14,491 bases of DNA from CAMBDR01 sp046597185 (lineage in GTDB: Bacteria > Pseudomonadota > Gammaproteobacteria > Burkholderiales > Burkholderiaceae_D): the NCBI GenBank assembly GCA_046597185.1, contig JBKJLF010000710.1:1-14491 (forward strand), in the 5' to 3' direction. Positions 6,657 through 14,491 of this stretch are shown piece after piece. Position 1 is the first letter of the stretch. The number at the start of each line of letters is the position of its first letter. The position numbers and the translations under genes were made by a program. A model generated the notes under the pieces. The model saw only the letters and a list, made by a program, of their open reading frames with translations, was not told the origin of the DNA and did not search any database.

Positions 6657-9600
6657 CAGTATTCGGCATCGCCCTTGAGGATCAGGAAGATACGGTTCAG
6701 TTCATTTTCGTCCGGCAATAATTCATGCAGTGCGGCCCTGATCACACTTTCCTTGGCCGGGGAATCGCGCCAGCTATCGTGCCGCGCCTGTTTTACTTGT
6801 TGATCGATGCGCAAGGCCAGCAGCAGGGCCGGGTCGCCGTAGGCGGCCCGGTTTTGCTCGACCTTATTGGCTGCCACCGGCGGCGGCAGCATGTCCTGCA
6901 AGGCCTGGTACAGCCTGCGCTTGCCCGGCGTATCCAGCAGTTCGGGCATGGCGCTGGCCTGTCCCTGCTGTACCTTGTTGGCCAGTTCGGCAATGCGCAC
7001 CAAATAATCCTCATACTCAATCGCCTTTTCCCGGCGCAGGGCGATGATTTCATTCAACAGTGCCGACATGCGGGCAAAGTAGCCGGGGTCGGTCAGGCTG
7101 TCGCGGATGATTTTGCTGCGCACATTGTTTTCTATCGCTTCCGCAATCGCGGCCCGGTTGCCGTTCAAACTGGAAAGCTTGTTGGCAATCGCGTCGGCAA
7201 TCCCGGTTTTGACGATCACTTCCAGCAAGCCCATGCCATCAAAATCCGAAATCTTGCGCGGCTCGTCGGCTTCAATATAGGTATCAATCAAATAGCGCAT
7301 GCCTGCCTCAAACGGCTTGACATCCAGCGTCTCGTTACTGGCCTGCCGAATCACATCGCGCAACGTCACATAATGCGCCATTTGCGCGCGAATCTGGCGC
7401 ACGTCCGCATCCGTGTAGCCTGCTGCCTGTGCTTCATCGGCAATATTGGCCCAGGCACGCAACAGCGCCACCACCGCCCGGTACAATGCCATGCGGCGCG
7501 GGGCGTGCGCTTCCAGATCGGTGGCAATTTCGGTATTGCCGCAAAAATAACGGATATGCGCCAATTCATCCTTGGGCGGTGCCACCGGTTCGCACAGCAG
7601 GGCCAATGCTTCCAGCGCACCATCGAGCCGCGCCCGGCCTTCATCGAGCCGGTTGTGCATCAACACCTGCGGGTTGGCCACCACGGTTTGATCGAGTTCA
7701 GTGGTGTACACGGCAATCGCCTTTTCCACCTTTTTGAACAAATCCTTGAAATCGACAATGTAGCCAAATTGCTTGTCTTCGCCGTCCAAGCGGTTGGTGC
7801 GGCAAATCGCCTGAAACAGGCCGTGATCCTGCATCGACTTATCAATGTACAAATACGTGCAGGACGGCGCGTCAAACCCGGTCAGCAGTTTGTCCACCAC
7901 AATCAACAGCTTCATCAGGGCCGGTTCCTTGACAAAGCGGCGCTTGGCGGCGGCTTCGTAGCTCTCGGTTTTGCTCTTGCCGGGCGGTGCTTCCACCGCC
8001 TTTAACAGGCTGGTGTAGGTGTTATAGATGAATTGTTTCTCGGTCTCGGTATTGTCGCCGGTTTCTTCCAGCGTTACGTCCCGCGCTTGCGGGTTGTATG
8101 AGGTGATCAGCGCGCAGTGATCGCGGAAGATGGTTTGCTGGAGTAAATTAAAATATTTGCAAGCCTCATAAATGCTGGACGCCACCAAAATCGCATTGCC
8201 GCGCCCGTTTTTCAGGCGATCAACCAGTTCAAAATCAAAAATGATGTTTTCCACCACCCGATCCATGCGTGACTTGGAACTGAGTACTTTTTGCAGCGTG
8301 CCCCATTGCTTTTTCAGTTCATCCTTTTGCCATGCGTTCAGGCCCTGGGTGCGTGATTCAAACCAGCGGTCGATTTTGTCGGTCGAGCCTAGCCGCTGGT
8401 CAATGTCGCGCGCTTCATAGATCAGATCCAGTACCACGCCATCGGCCACCGCTTCAGGAAAGATGTAGGTGTGAATGTAGCTGCCAAAGGTTTCCAGCGT
8501 GGTGGCCTTGTCAGCCTTGTACAGCGGCGTGCCGGTAAAGCCTATGAATACCGCGTTGGGCAAGAGCGCCTTCATTACCTGATTGAATTTGCCGCTTTGG
8601 GTGCGGTGGCATTCATCCACAAACACAAAAATCTGGCCCGAGGTTTGGCTGGGCTGGGCTTGCAGGTCTTTGAGGAAGGCTTCAAAATCATCAATCCCCC
8701 GGCGGCCAAATTTATGCACCAGCGAACACAGCAGGCGCGGTGTCGGTTGGGCCAGCCGGGCCAGCAAATCGCGCCCGCTGCGGGTGCGGTACAGGGTTTC
8801 GCCTGCGTCGGCAAACACCTTTTGGATTTGGTCGTCCAGCTCGGTGCGGTCGGTGATGATGGCGACCCGCGCCTGTGGCACATTTTCCAGTATCCACTTG
8901 GCCAGCCATACCATCAAAATGCTCTTGCCCGCGCCTTGGGTGTGCCAGATGATGCCGCCCTTGCGCTGGCGCACACTTTCTTGCGCGGCCTTGATGCCGA
9001 AATACTGGTGCGGCCTTGGCAGTTTTTTGATGCCGCCATCAAACAGCACAAAGTCGTGCAGCAACTCGATCAGGCGCGCCTTGTTGCACAGTTTCAGCAA
9101 ATACTTGTCCAGCTTGTAGCGGCTGTTGTCGGTTTCGTCTTCTTTCCAGTTCAGGAAGTAATTTAATTCGGTTTTGATGGTGCCGTAGCGCAAGCCCTGG
9201 GTGTCGTTACCGGCCAAAACCAGTTGCACGGTGCTGAAAAAATCGGCGTGGAATGCCGGTTGCTGGTTCGACAGGTTTTGCCGGATGCCTGCGCCAATCT
9301 CGGTGGTGCTTTTTTTCAGTTCCAGCACGCCGATGGCGATGCCGTTCAGGTACAGCACCAGGTCGGGGCGGCGGTCGTGCTGGCCGCGTAGGGTTACTTC
9401 TTCGGCAATGGCAAAGTCGTTGTTTTCGGGGTTGGCCCAGTCGATCAGGCGGACTGTTACGTCCTTGCTGCCTTTGCCGGTGTTGATGGTTACGCCATAG
9501 CGCAGCAGGCCATACACGGCTTTGTTGTTGTCGTATAACTCGCCTTGCTTGTTGGCGGCTTGCCGCAATTGGAACAATGCCGTGCTGATTGCCTCGGCTG

Positions 9601-9763
9601 TGTAGCCGCTGCGCCGGAGGAAGGGCGTTAGCAAGCCTGCTTCGATGTTGCTGTTGTCCGGGCGGTCTGCCCAGTTACCCAAAAAGGTATAGTGCAATTC
9701 GTCGTGAAACAGCTTGATCACCCGCTCTTGGGTGATCCGTTCAGGCTTGCCGATGTCGCTCAT
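6656..9763 (-). CDS. hsdR: Type I restriction enzyme R subunit (HsdR)
   Basis: 1035 aa, close to the 1038 aa of EcoR124I HsdR. HsdR provides ATP-driven DNA translocation and cleavage in the R2M2S1 complex. The nuclease motif is PDLVLYLN with Asp134 and ELK with Glu148 and Lys150; the 14/2 spacing equals that of the EcoR124I catalytic triad. Helicase motifs follow: Walker A HTQGAGKS (274-281), DECH (383-386), GFTGTPL (409-414), LLTGFDAP (626-633) and QAICRTNR (651-658). The region from about 700 to the end is helical and probably contacts the methylase core. No motif is missing, so it should be active. The ATG overlaps the hsdS stop by 4 nt (ATGA). The subunit length suggests the EcoR124I-like group, but a family comparison was not possible. 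Confidence 0.95.
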   Translation of the reverse strand: MSDIGKPERITQERVIKLFHDELHYTFLGNWADRPDNSNIEAGLLTPFLRRSGYTAEAISTALFQLRQAANKQGELYDNNKAVYGLLRYGVTINTGKGSKDVTVRLIDWANPENNDFAIAEEVTLRGQHDRRPDLVLYLNGIAIGVLELKKSTTEIGAGIRQNLSNQQPAFHADFFSTVQLVLAGNDTQGLRYGTIKTELNYFLNWKEDETDNSRYKLDKYLLKLCNKARLIELLHDFVLFDGGIKKLPRPHQYFGIKAAQESVRQRKGGIIWHTQGAGKSILMVWLAKWILENVPQARVAIITDRTELDDQIQKVFADAGETLYRTRSGRDLLARLAQPTPRLLCSLVHKFGRRGIDDFEAFLKDLQAQPSQTSGQIFVFVDECHRTQSGKFNQVMKALLPNAVFIGFTGTPLYKADKATTLETFGSYIHTYIFPEAVADGVVLDLIYEARDIDQRLGSTDKIDRWFESRTQGLNAWQKDELKKQWGTLQKVLSSKSRMDRVVENIIFDFELVDRLKNGRGNAILVASSIYEACKYFNLLQQTIFRDHCALITSYNPQARDVTLEETGDNTETEKQFIYNTYTSLLKAVEAPPGKSKTESYEAAAKRRFVKEPALMKLLIVVDKLLTGFDAPSCTYLYIDKSMQDHGLFQAICRTNRLDGEDKQFGYIVDFKDLFKKVEKAIAVYTTELDQTVVANPQVLMHNRLDEGRARLDGALEALALLCEPVAPPKDELAHIRYFCGNTEIATDLEAHAPRRMALYRAVVALLRAWANIADEAQAAGYTDADVRQIRAQMAHYVTLRDVIRQASNETLDVKPFEAGMRYLIDTYIEADEPRKISDFDGMGLLEVIVKTGIADAIANKLSSLNGNRAAIAEAIENNVRSKIIRDSLTDPGYFARMSALLNEIIALRREKAIEYEDYLVRIAELANKVQQGQASAMPELLDTPGKRRLYQALQDMLPPPVAANKVEQNRAAYGDPALLLALRIDQQVKQARHDSWRDSPAKESVIRAALHELLPDENELNRIFLILKGDAEY

Positions 9764-10998
9764 GGGGTCGCTTCCTCTGGTGATGGGGGGACAAGGCGGA
9801 TTTGGCCGGTTAGCAGTTTTTGCATCATGGCTTGTTTTAGGTGGCGGGCTTTGGTGAGTTTGGTTTCGATGGTGGTGATTTCGGCATCCATATCAGACAG
9901 GTAATCAGCAATTTTTTCCTGTTCATCCGGTATCGGGCACAAAATTTCAATCGCCTCAATCGTTCTTGCGCTCAGACTTGGTACGCCAGATGCTTCATTG
10001 TATTGCATCCAATCAATTAGGCAAGCTCTGTAGTACAAAAACTTCGCACAATTCGGCTCCTTTATCTCTGAATAAAAAAGTGTATCAACAGTCCAAAATG
10101 GCATATCGATGTACCTTGGTTTATTAATAGTCCCCTTTCGCCCAATTAGCAATGATGGTTTATCATAGATAAACTTGTCCGCCCATCCAATTTGCCCACC
10201 AGTGGCCAAAATTGGAAATGTGCCACTAGTTGATTCCACATTTTTTTGATCTTTTCCGTGCCGAACTCTTAATAATTCACCTAGCAATTTTACCGCCCAA
10301 TCATCAGTATGGCCAGCCAATCGCCTTTTTCCCGACAGCAGTTCCTGCATAGCCCCCTGCTTAATCTGGCGTTTTTTTGCAAGGAATTGTTCCAGCGTTT
10401 CAATTGATGCATCTGCATCATGCAAAGCATCCGCAATCGCAGTTTGTTCATTAATCGTCGGCGGGGCCGCAATTTTTATCGAATGTACCGTAGAGAGATT
10501 CATTCCTGCCTTTGCGCCTGAATCGGTCAAAGCTCGCAGTAGCTTTTGCGATTGCGCAGCGGCAAGAAAATAACTCGCATACTGCGAATTTATAATCGCT
10601 GCATCAAAACGTACCAACGCAATATGTTGGTTGATATAGGCAGGCAATAAAACAAGCTCATCAACATAACCGATAATGCCAATATCTGCCGTAATTGATA
10701 TAAGCACATCCCCGAAATGCACACATGTCCGGCGCGCCTCACCTTCAGATTTGGGTAACTGAACAAAACGCAAATCATCAAGATCGAGTCTGATTTTCGC
10801 GCGCGTGAGGTTGGTTATTCTGATAAACAGTGAACCAAACTCTGCATAATGCTTCGCCCAACCGCGCCCACCACTTGTAATAAATGTCGCCAATGCGCCA
10901 ATAGACTTAACTTGCCAATCGCCGGGTAATTGCCCCAATTCGGTTGGTACAGCCACAGTGGTTAGTAGGCTATCGTGCTTATTTAGTGGGCTTACCAT
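9760..10998 (-). CDS. hsdS: Type I restriction-modification specificity subunit (HsdS)
   Basis: 412 aa. HsdS reads the bipartite DNA target and holds the methylase subunits. Two target-recognition domains are visible: TRD1 at about 22-178 (from LPGDWQVKSIGALATF) and TRD2 at about 229-355 (from TDDWAVKLLGEL). Each is followed by a conserved helix of similar sequence, FLAKKRQIKQGAMQELLSGK (205-224) and LTKARHLKQAMMQKLLTGQI (381-400). The two halves therefore form the usual internal pseudo-repeat, and the protein is full length. The ATG lies 7 nt inside the hsdM end, with GGGG nearby as ribosome site. The TRDs are visibly richer in A+T than hsdM and hsdR, as expected for exchanged recognition domains. 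The recognised DNA sequence cannot be deduced here. Confidence 0.94.
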   Translation of the reverse strand: MVSPLNKHDSLLTTVAVPTELGQLPGDWQVKSIGALATFITSGGRGWAKHYAEFGSLFIRITNLTRAKIRLDLDDLRFVQLPKSEGEARRTCVHFGDVLISITADIGIIGYVDELVLLPAYINQHIALVRFDAAIINSQYASYFLAAAQSQKLLRALTDSGAKAGMNLSTVHSIKIAAPPTINEQTAIADALHDADASIETLEQFLAKKRQIKQGAMQELLSGKRRLAGHTDDWAVKLLGELLRVRHGKDQKNVESTSGTFPILATGGQIGWADKFIYDKPSLLIGRKGTINKPRYIDMPFWTVDTLFYSEIKEPNCAKFLYYRACLIDWMQYNEASGVPSLSARTIEAIEILCPIPDEQEKIADYLSDMDAEITTIETKLTKARHLKQAMMQKLLTGQIRLVPPSPEEATP

Positions 10999-13700
10999 AC
11001 AAACCCCATCTTCGCCAAATGCGCATTCACCCGCGCCTCCATCTCCGCAACCTTGGCATTAATCTCAGGCAAGGTAGCCCCATACCGCTCCGCCAACGTC
11101 TTCACCCGTTGCGCCAGCGCCTGACTCACCCGATCCATTTCCCCATGGATATCCCGATCCAGCGCCGCCAGCCACTTGGCCGCCACCGCCAAATCCTTCA
11201 CTTCCTCCTCACCCAATTCGGGATATTTGTCATAAGCCAGCCGATCCAGCGCGTCATCCTTCTTCTTGATCTGTTTTTTCAGCCCGCCAATCTCCTCCAG
11301 CAATGTCAAATACCGGTTCAACACCCGCAATTCGCGCAGGTCTTCATGTTCCGGCTCGTCGGCCAGCCGGCCGTTGGCGTGGCGCAGTGCTTGCTCGAAC
11401 AGGTCTCCTAACTTCTCGCGCAGCAACTTAATGGCCGCCGCATTGGCGCGCCAGGTTTCAAGCAAGCGGCGTTCGTCGTCGGCAATGGCTTTATCCAGCC
11501 GTTCCAGCACCGCCACCTGCGAAATGCGCCCCAGCCCCAGCATGGCCGGGCTTTGTTCCATGGTTTGTTGCTGCTCCAATGCCGCATCCAGCCGGTTTTG
11601 CGCGCTGCCATACTCGCGGAACCCGCCCACATCGGCCAGCCGCCACACCGCCAGCACCGCCGCCTGGCTGGCCTTTAGCGCATCGGCACGGTTTTCCACG
11701 TCCTGCAAGGCTCCGCCTTCGCCGCTGTTTTCATCCTGCAATTCAACCAGTGCCGCCTCGTTTTCTTCCAGTGCCGCCGCCAAATCATCAATTTCGCGCT
11801 GTTGCTCGGCAAAGTAGCGCGCCACCACCAGAGCCTTGGGCACCAGATCGCAAGCCCAGCCCTTGTCCACCTGCTTGCCCGCCTTGCCATCCTTGCCTTT
11901 TTTTGTTTCGACAACGCGGTAGGTTTTCGCCACCCACCCATCTGCCGCAATTTGATAGGCATCGTCCTGCAGGGTATCGGCCCAATAATCGAGCAAATGC
12001 TGGTACACATCGTAGGCATCAATCAGCAGTCGCCCGGCGTAATGCGCCAACAAGCCTTCGGCCAATTCCACAATCATCGCTTTCGGTTTAAAGCCCGGTT
12101 GCAAGGCTTTCAGGCGGGTTTCTGCGGCACTGCGCCATGCGTCAAAATGGCCATTCATGCCGTCAATAAAGGCGACAAATTCGCGATGGTGATAGATGGT
12201 GGTTTTAATCTCGGCCTTGTCCACCACCAGATCAACATACCCTTCGCGCCGGGGCGCAAACAGCGCCGCTTGCAGTTGCGGGCACACCGCCCAATACGCT
12301 TGCAGCGCATGGATATCGGCCAGCGGAATGCCGCCTTGCAAATGCCCGGCAATGTCTTGCACATCTTCCGCCTTAGCCGAATCGATATAGCGCGGCAGGT
12401 TCAGGTTAAAGTCGTTTTTTTCGATTTCATCAAACGTCACGCGCCGCGCATATTGGGGGTCGGATTCATCCTGCCGGGTAAATACATCGACAATCTTGTG
12501 CAAATCCTGCTCGCGCAAGCGGTTTTTCGGGCCATCCTTCATGAAATCGGCGCTGGCATCGATCATGAAAATGCTTTTGCGGGCCTGTGCATCTTCTTTG
12601 TCCAGCACGATGATGCAAGCCGGAATGCCGGTGCCAAAAAACAGGTTGGCAGGCAAGCCGATAATGCCCTTGATCAGGCCACGCCGAATCAGGTTTTTGC
12701 GGATATCGGCTTCCGCATTGCCGCGAAACAGCACGCCGTGCGGCAAAATGCAGGCACCCTTGCCGCTGCTCTTGAGCGAGCGCACGATGTGCAGCAGATA
12801 GGCAAAATCACCCTGTTTGGCCGGGGGAATGCCAAAGGCGGCAAAGCGGTCGTATTCGTCATTCTCCGGCAGCAAGCCATTGCTCCATGCCTTGTCGGAA
12901 AACGGCGGATTAGCCACCACATAATCAAAGGTTTTCAGTGCGCCATGTTCTTTGAAGCGCGGATCGGTCAGCGTATTGCCCTGCTCAATGGTGGCGGTCG
13001 GCATGTTGTGCAGCACCATGTTCATATACGCCAAGCCGCTGGTGGCTTCGTCTTTTTCCTGGCCGTACAGCGAGACCGGCGTTGGCGCTTCGTCCGCCAC
13101 TTTCAACAGCAGCGAGCCGGAACCGCAGGTGGGGTCATACACAGTAGTGCTGCTGCTGGTTTTGGCGTGGCCAATGCCGGTAATTTTGGCCATCACGCGG
13201 CTCACTTCAGCCGGGGTATAAAACTGGCCCTTGCTCTTGCCGCTGACCGTGGCAAAGTGGCGCATCAGGTATTCATAGGCATCGCCCAAAATATCGTCAT
13301 TTTCGGCGCGGTTTTTGCTGAAATCGAGTTCAGGCCGTTCAAAAATAGCGATCAAATTGGTCAGGCGGTCGATTTTTTCCTTGCCATCGCCCAGCAATTC
13401 GGATTTGTTGAAATCGGCCTTGATGCGCAGGCGGTTGGCTTTTTCCAGCGGCGCAATGATTTTGGTATTGATATGCTCGCCAATATGGGGGCTACCCTTG
13501 AGCGCGACCATGTCCGTAAAGCTGGCCCCTTTGGGAACGACCACGCTGGCATAGCGTTGTCCGGCAAATTTATCGCTGATGTACTTAATAAACAATAATG
13601 CCAGCACGTAATCCTTGTACTGGCTGGCATCCATACCGCCGCGCAGTTCATCACATGAAGCCCAAAGGGAAGAGTAAAGCTCAGATTTCTTAATAGCCAT
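10992..13700 (-). CDS. hsdM: Type I DNA adenine methyltransferase subunit (HsdM), long form
   Basis: 902 aa, against roughly 500 for classical HsdM. HsdM transfers a methyl group from S-adenosylmethionine to N6 of adenine, with HsdS choosing the site. An N-terminal HsdM_N-like helical region (about 5-140) leads to GQFYTPAEV (158-166), motif I DPTCGSGSLLLKV (189-201) and motif IV NPPF (264-267). The catalytic domain appears to end near residue 480. The rest is an extra helical region with charged coiled-coil-like stretches (about 650-900), for example QREIDDLAAALEENEAALVE. This long type is also seen in other bacteria, but I cannot name its domain. The ATG at 13700 has a modest AAGG ribosome site 9 nt upstream. 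It is the first gene of hsdMSR-ygjP. Confidence 0.95.
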   Translation of the reverse strand: MAIKKSELYSSLWASCDELRGGMDASQYKDYVLALLFIKYISDKFAGQRYASVVVPKGASFTDMVALKGSPHIGEHINTKIIAPLEKANRLRIKADFNKSELLGDGKEKIDRLTNLIAIFERPELDFSKNRAENDDILGDAYEYLMRHFATVSGKSKGQFYTPAEVSRVMAKITGIGHAKTSSSTTVYDPTCGSGSLLLKVADEAPTPVSLYGQEKDEATSGLAYMNMVLHNMPTATIEQGNTLTDPRFKEHGALKTFDYVVANPPFSDKAWSNGLLPENDEYDRFAAFGIPPAKQGDFAYLLHIVRSLKSSGKGACILPHGVLFRGNAEADIRKNLIRRGLIKGIIGLPANLFFGTGIPACIIVLDKEDAQARKSIFMIDASADFMKDGPKNRLREQDLHKIVDVFTRQDESDPQYARRVTFDEIEKNDFNLNLPRYIDSAKAEDVQDIAGHLQGGIPLADIHALQAYWAVCPQLQAALFAPRREGYVDLVVDKAEIKTTIYHHREFVAFIDGMNGHFDAWRSAAETRLKALQPGFKPKAMIVELAEGLLAHYAGRLLIDAYDVYQHLLDYWADTLQDDAYQIAADGWVAKTYRVVETKKGKDGKAGKQVDKGWACDLVPKALVVARYFAEQQREIDDLAAALEENEAALVELQDENSGEGGALQDVENRADALKASQAAVLAVWRLADVGGFREYGSAQNRLDAALEQQQTMEQSPAMLGLGRISQVAVLERLDKAIADDERRLLETWRANAAAIKLLREKLGDLFEQALRHANGRLADEPEHEDLRELRVLNRYLTLLEEIGGLKKQIKKKDDALDRLAYDKYPELGEEEVKDLAVAAKWLAALDRDIHGEMDRVSQALAQRVKTLAERYGATLPEINAKVAEMEARVNAHLAKMGFVW

Positions 13701-13754
13701 TCGGTTAAACCTTGTGTTCTGGAGTGTCAGGCAGATGGAAAAGCGCCCGTATTT

Positions 13755-13796
13755 CTATAATTGGTGGATTATAGTGTGCCTCAGCATCAAATTCAG
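13755..13796 (-). promoter_or_regulatory. Likely hsdM promoter with overlapping palindrome
   Basis: On the minus strand a perfect TATAAT (13773-13768) lies about 68 nt before the hsdM ATG. The hexamer 17 nt upstream is CTGAAT (13796-13791), a poor -35 formed within the tandem repeats. The -10 box is one arm of a palindrome: CTATAAT (13755-13761), six bases, ATTATAG (13768-13774). A protein binding this palindrome would block the promoter. Confidence 0.5.
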
Positions 13797-13816
13797 CATC
13801 AAATTCAGCATCAAAT
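13781..13816. repeat. Three perfect 12-bp tandem repeats in the hsdM promoter region
   Basis: TCAGCATCAAAT occurs at 13781-13792, 13793-13804 and 13805-13816 without a mismatch and is followed by a T-run. The array occupies the -35 and upstream-element positions of the likely hsdM promoter. It may be a slippage product or a regulator-binding array. Confidence 0.9.
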
Positions 13817-13859
13817 TTTTGTTAAAGAAGCACAACGATTATACGGGAGTGGCATGTAA

Positions 13860-13884
13860 GCCAAAATGAATTTTGGCAATTTTT
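13860..13884 (+). terminator. Terminator-like hairpin on the plus strand
   Basis: GCCAAAA (13860-13866), loop TGAA, TTTTGGC (13871-13877), then AATTTTT. A perfect 7-bp stem, a tetraloop and a T-run fit an intrinsic terminator reading rightward. No plus-strand gene that it would end is seen, so it may belong to a lost gene or have another role. Confidence 0.35.
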
Positions 13885-13885
13885 A

Positions 13886-14056
13886 ATGGTAATGCAGCCA
13901 AATATACACACAACAAACCCCGAACCAGCAGTCCTATCCCCGTTTGCAAGTTGCAAAAAATACGGCATCAATCGTGGTGGTAGCCCGGTTAAAACCTTTG
14001 TGCCGGAAGTATCTGATACGCTCAATAGCTTCAAAATCCGAATACAATGCAAATAA
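13886..14056 (+). CDS. Doubtful small open reading frame (56 aa), unknown
   Basis: This frame runs from ATG 13886 to TAA 14054-14056 and encodes a basic 56-aa peptide with KKYGINRGGSPVKTFVPEV in the middle and two Cys. I do not recognise it. There is no convincing ribosome site, and the start sits just after a terminator-like hairpin. It could be a remnant of a longer lost gene. It is listed because its direction matches the next gene and its middle has ordinary protein composition. Confidence 0.22.
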   Translation: MVMQPNIHTTNPEPAVLSPFASCKKYGINRGGSPVKTFVPEVSDTLNSFKIRIQCK

Positions 14057-14116
14057 CCATGGCGATCATCAGAAAATGCTGTTTGCTACCACTGCTACTT
14101 TTGAAATTGTGAGCAC

Positions 14117-14491
14117 ATGATGTCGCGACTAACCCGTTTATTATTGTCAACCCTGTTACTCACCTTGCTGGCCAGCGCCAACGCTGCCCCGGTGGTTTCT
14201 GCCAAATTGTCCAAGGTAGAGCTACAACTTGAAGCGCAAATGCAAACCTGTCATATCAGGAATGCTGATTCATCTACCCATGCGCAAAGCCTGAACCTGC
14301 CTTGGCCTTGCCAGTTTCATCTGGATAAATCCGGCCAGCCCAGAATGGTACGCATTGGCCAATTCGCGTATCTGCTGGTAGAAGCATCCACCCCGCTTGC
14401 CAACAGCCGCGACTGCGTCACCCATTTGCGCGCGGTTCGCGCCAAAGGTCGGACATGGCAAATTTCGGAATATCAGGACAAAGTGGCATCG
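14117..14491 (+). CDS. Secreted protein of unknown function, 3' end beyond the window
   Basis: The frame starts at ATG 14117 (a second ATG follows at 14120) and stays open to the last base, giving 125 residues without a stop. A typical Sec signal peptide is clear: basic MMSRLTR, a leucine-rich core, and ASANA before the probable cleavage at Ala23/Ala24. The mature part seen so far has three Cys (45, 65, 100), suggesting export to an oxidising compartment, and stretches such as LPWPCQFHLDKSGQPRMVRIGQFAYLLVEAS. I cannot name a family. The ribosome site is weak (GTGAG about 3 nt upstream). It reads away from hsdM and is probably not part of the R-M locus. Confidence 0.7.
   Translation, partial: MMSRLTRLLLSTLLLTLLASANAAPVVSAKLSKVELQLEAQMQTCHIRNADSSTHAQSLNLPWPCQFHLDKSGQPRMVRIGQFAYLLVEASTPLANSRDCVTHLRAVRAKGRTWQISEYQDKVAS

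Larger units (their letters stand above)
13701..14116. other. Intergenic region upstream of hsdM
   Basis: About 416 bases with no firm gene. From left to right it holds the hsdM leader, a palindrome with the likely hsdM -10 box, three 12-bp tandem repeats, a short hairpin with a T-run on the plus strand (13860-13884) and a 56-codon plus-strand reading frame of doubtful status (13886-14056). The remaining 60 bases lead into the secreted-protein gene at 14117; no clear promoter for it was found. Confidence 0.6.

Noticed and set aside
6725..8005. 426-codon plus-strand open frame opposite hsdR
   Set aside because: Antisense to well-conserved HsdR sequence; composition is typical of a shadow frame (rich in Gln, His and Arg).
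11802..13598. 598-codon plus-strand open frame opposite hsdM
   Set aside because: It lies wholly antisense to a gene with clear methyltransferase motifs, shows no domain and is explained by the codon bias of hsdM.
13781..13816. CRISPR array
   Set aside because: The 12-bp units are directly adjacent without spacers, so this is a simple tandem repeat.
13822..14052. 76-codon minus-strand frame upstream of hsdM
   Set aside because: TTG start without a ribosome site, and composition not like its neighbours; overlaps the hairpin and the plus-strand small frame.

Overview
The window comes from a bacterial chromosome with moderate to moderately high GC. The protein families and gene style (hsdMSR plus a YgjP-like peptidase, hipBA) suggest a proteobacterium, beta or gamma. 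There is no rRNA or other marker gene to fix the taxon. It reads as accessory or island DNA: three functional blocks stand side by side, with simple tandem repeats and candidate regulatory palindromes between them. No tRNA, rRNA, CRISPR array or insertion sequence was recognised.

Block 1 (about 122-4050, minus strand) is a tight four-gene operon read right to left. It encodes an M6-family zinc metalloprotease with an unusual Lys/Asp/Glu-rich tail, a 249-aa protein that looks like a degenerate ATP-grasp paralogue, an intact RimK/graspetide-type ATP-grasp ligase, and a 98-aa protein of unknown function. Two of the junctions are 4-nt ATGA overlaps. This is the least ordinary part of the window. 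It resembles a peptide- or protein-modification system in which the ligase may act on the protease tail or on the small protein. That function is inferred from gene content only.

Block 2 (about 4145-5855, plus strand) is a hipBA-type module. A small Xre-family HTH regulator overlaps a HipA-family Ser/Thr kinase. Upstream lie a candidate operator of nested inverted repeats around a possible -10 box, and an iteron-like array of 13-bp repeats that separates this block from the divergent block 1.

Block 3 (5940-13700, minus strand) is a complete type I restriction-modification operon in the order hsdM-hsdS-hsdR, followed by a YgjP/M48-type metallopeptidase. All junctions overlap by 1-7 nt. HsdM is unusually long (902 aa), with a large C-terminal helical extension. 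The specificity subunit is visibly more AT-rich than its neighbours. The hsdM upstream region carries three perfect 12-bp tandem repeats and a palindrome that contains the likely -10 box.

At the right edge, after about 400 bp with no firmly supported gene, the start of a secreted protein (14117 to beyond the end, plus strand) is visible. Blocks 2 and 3 are convergent. Together with the modification-like block 1 they suggest a defence or accessory island.
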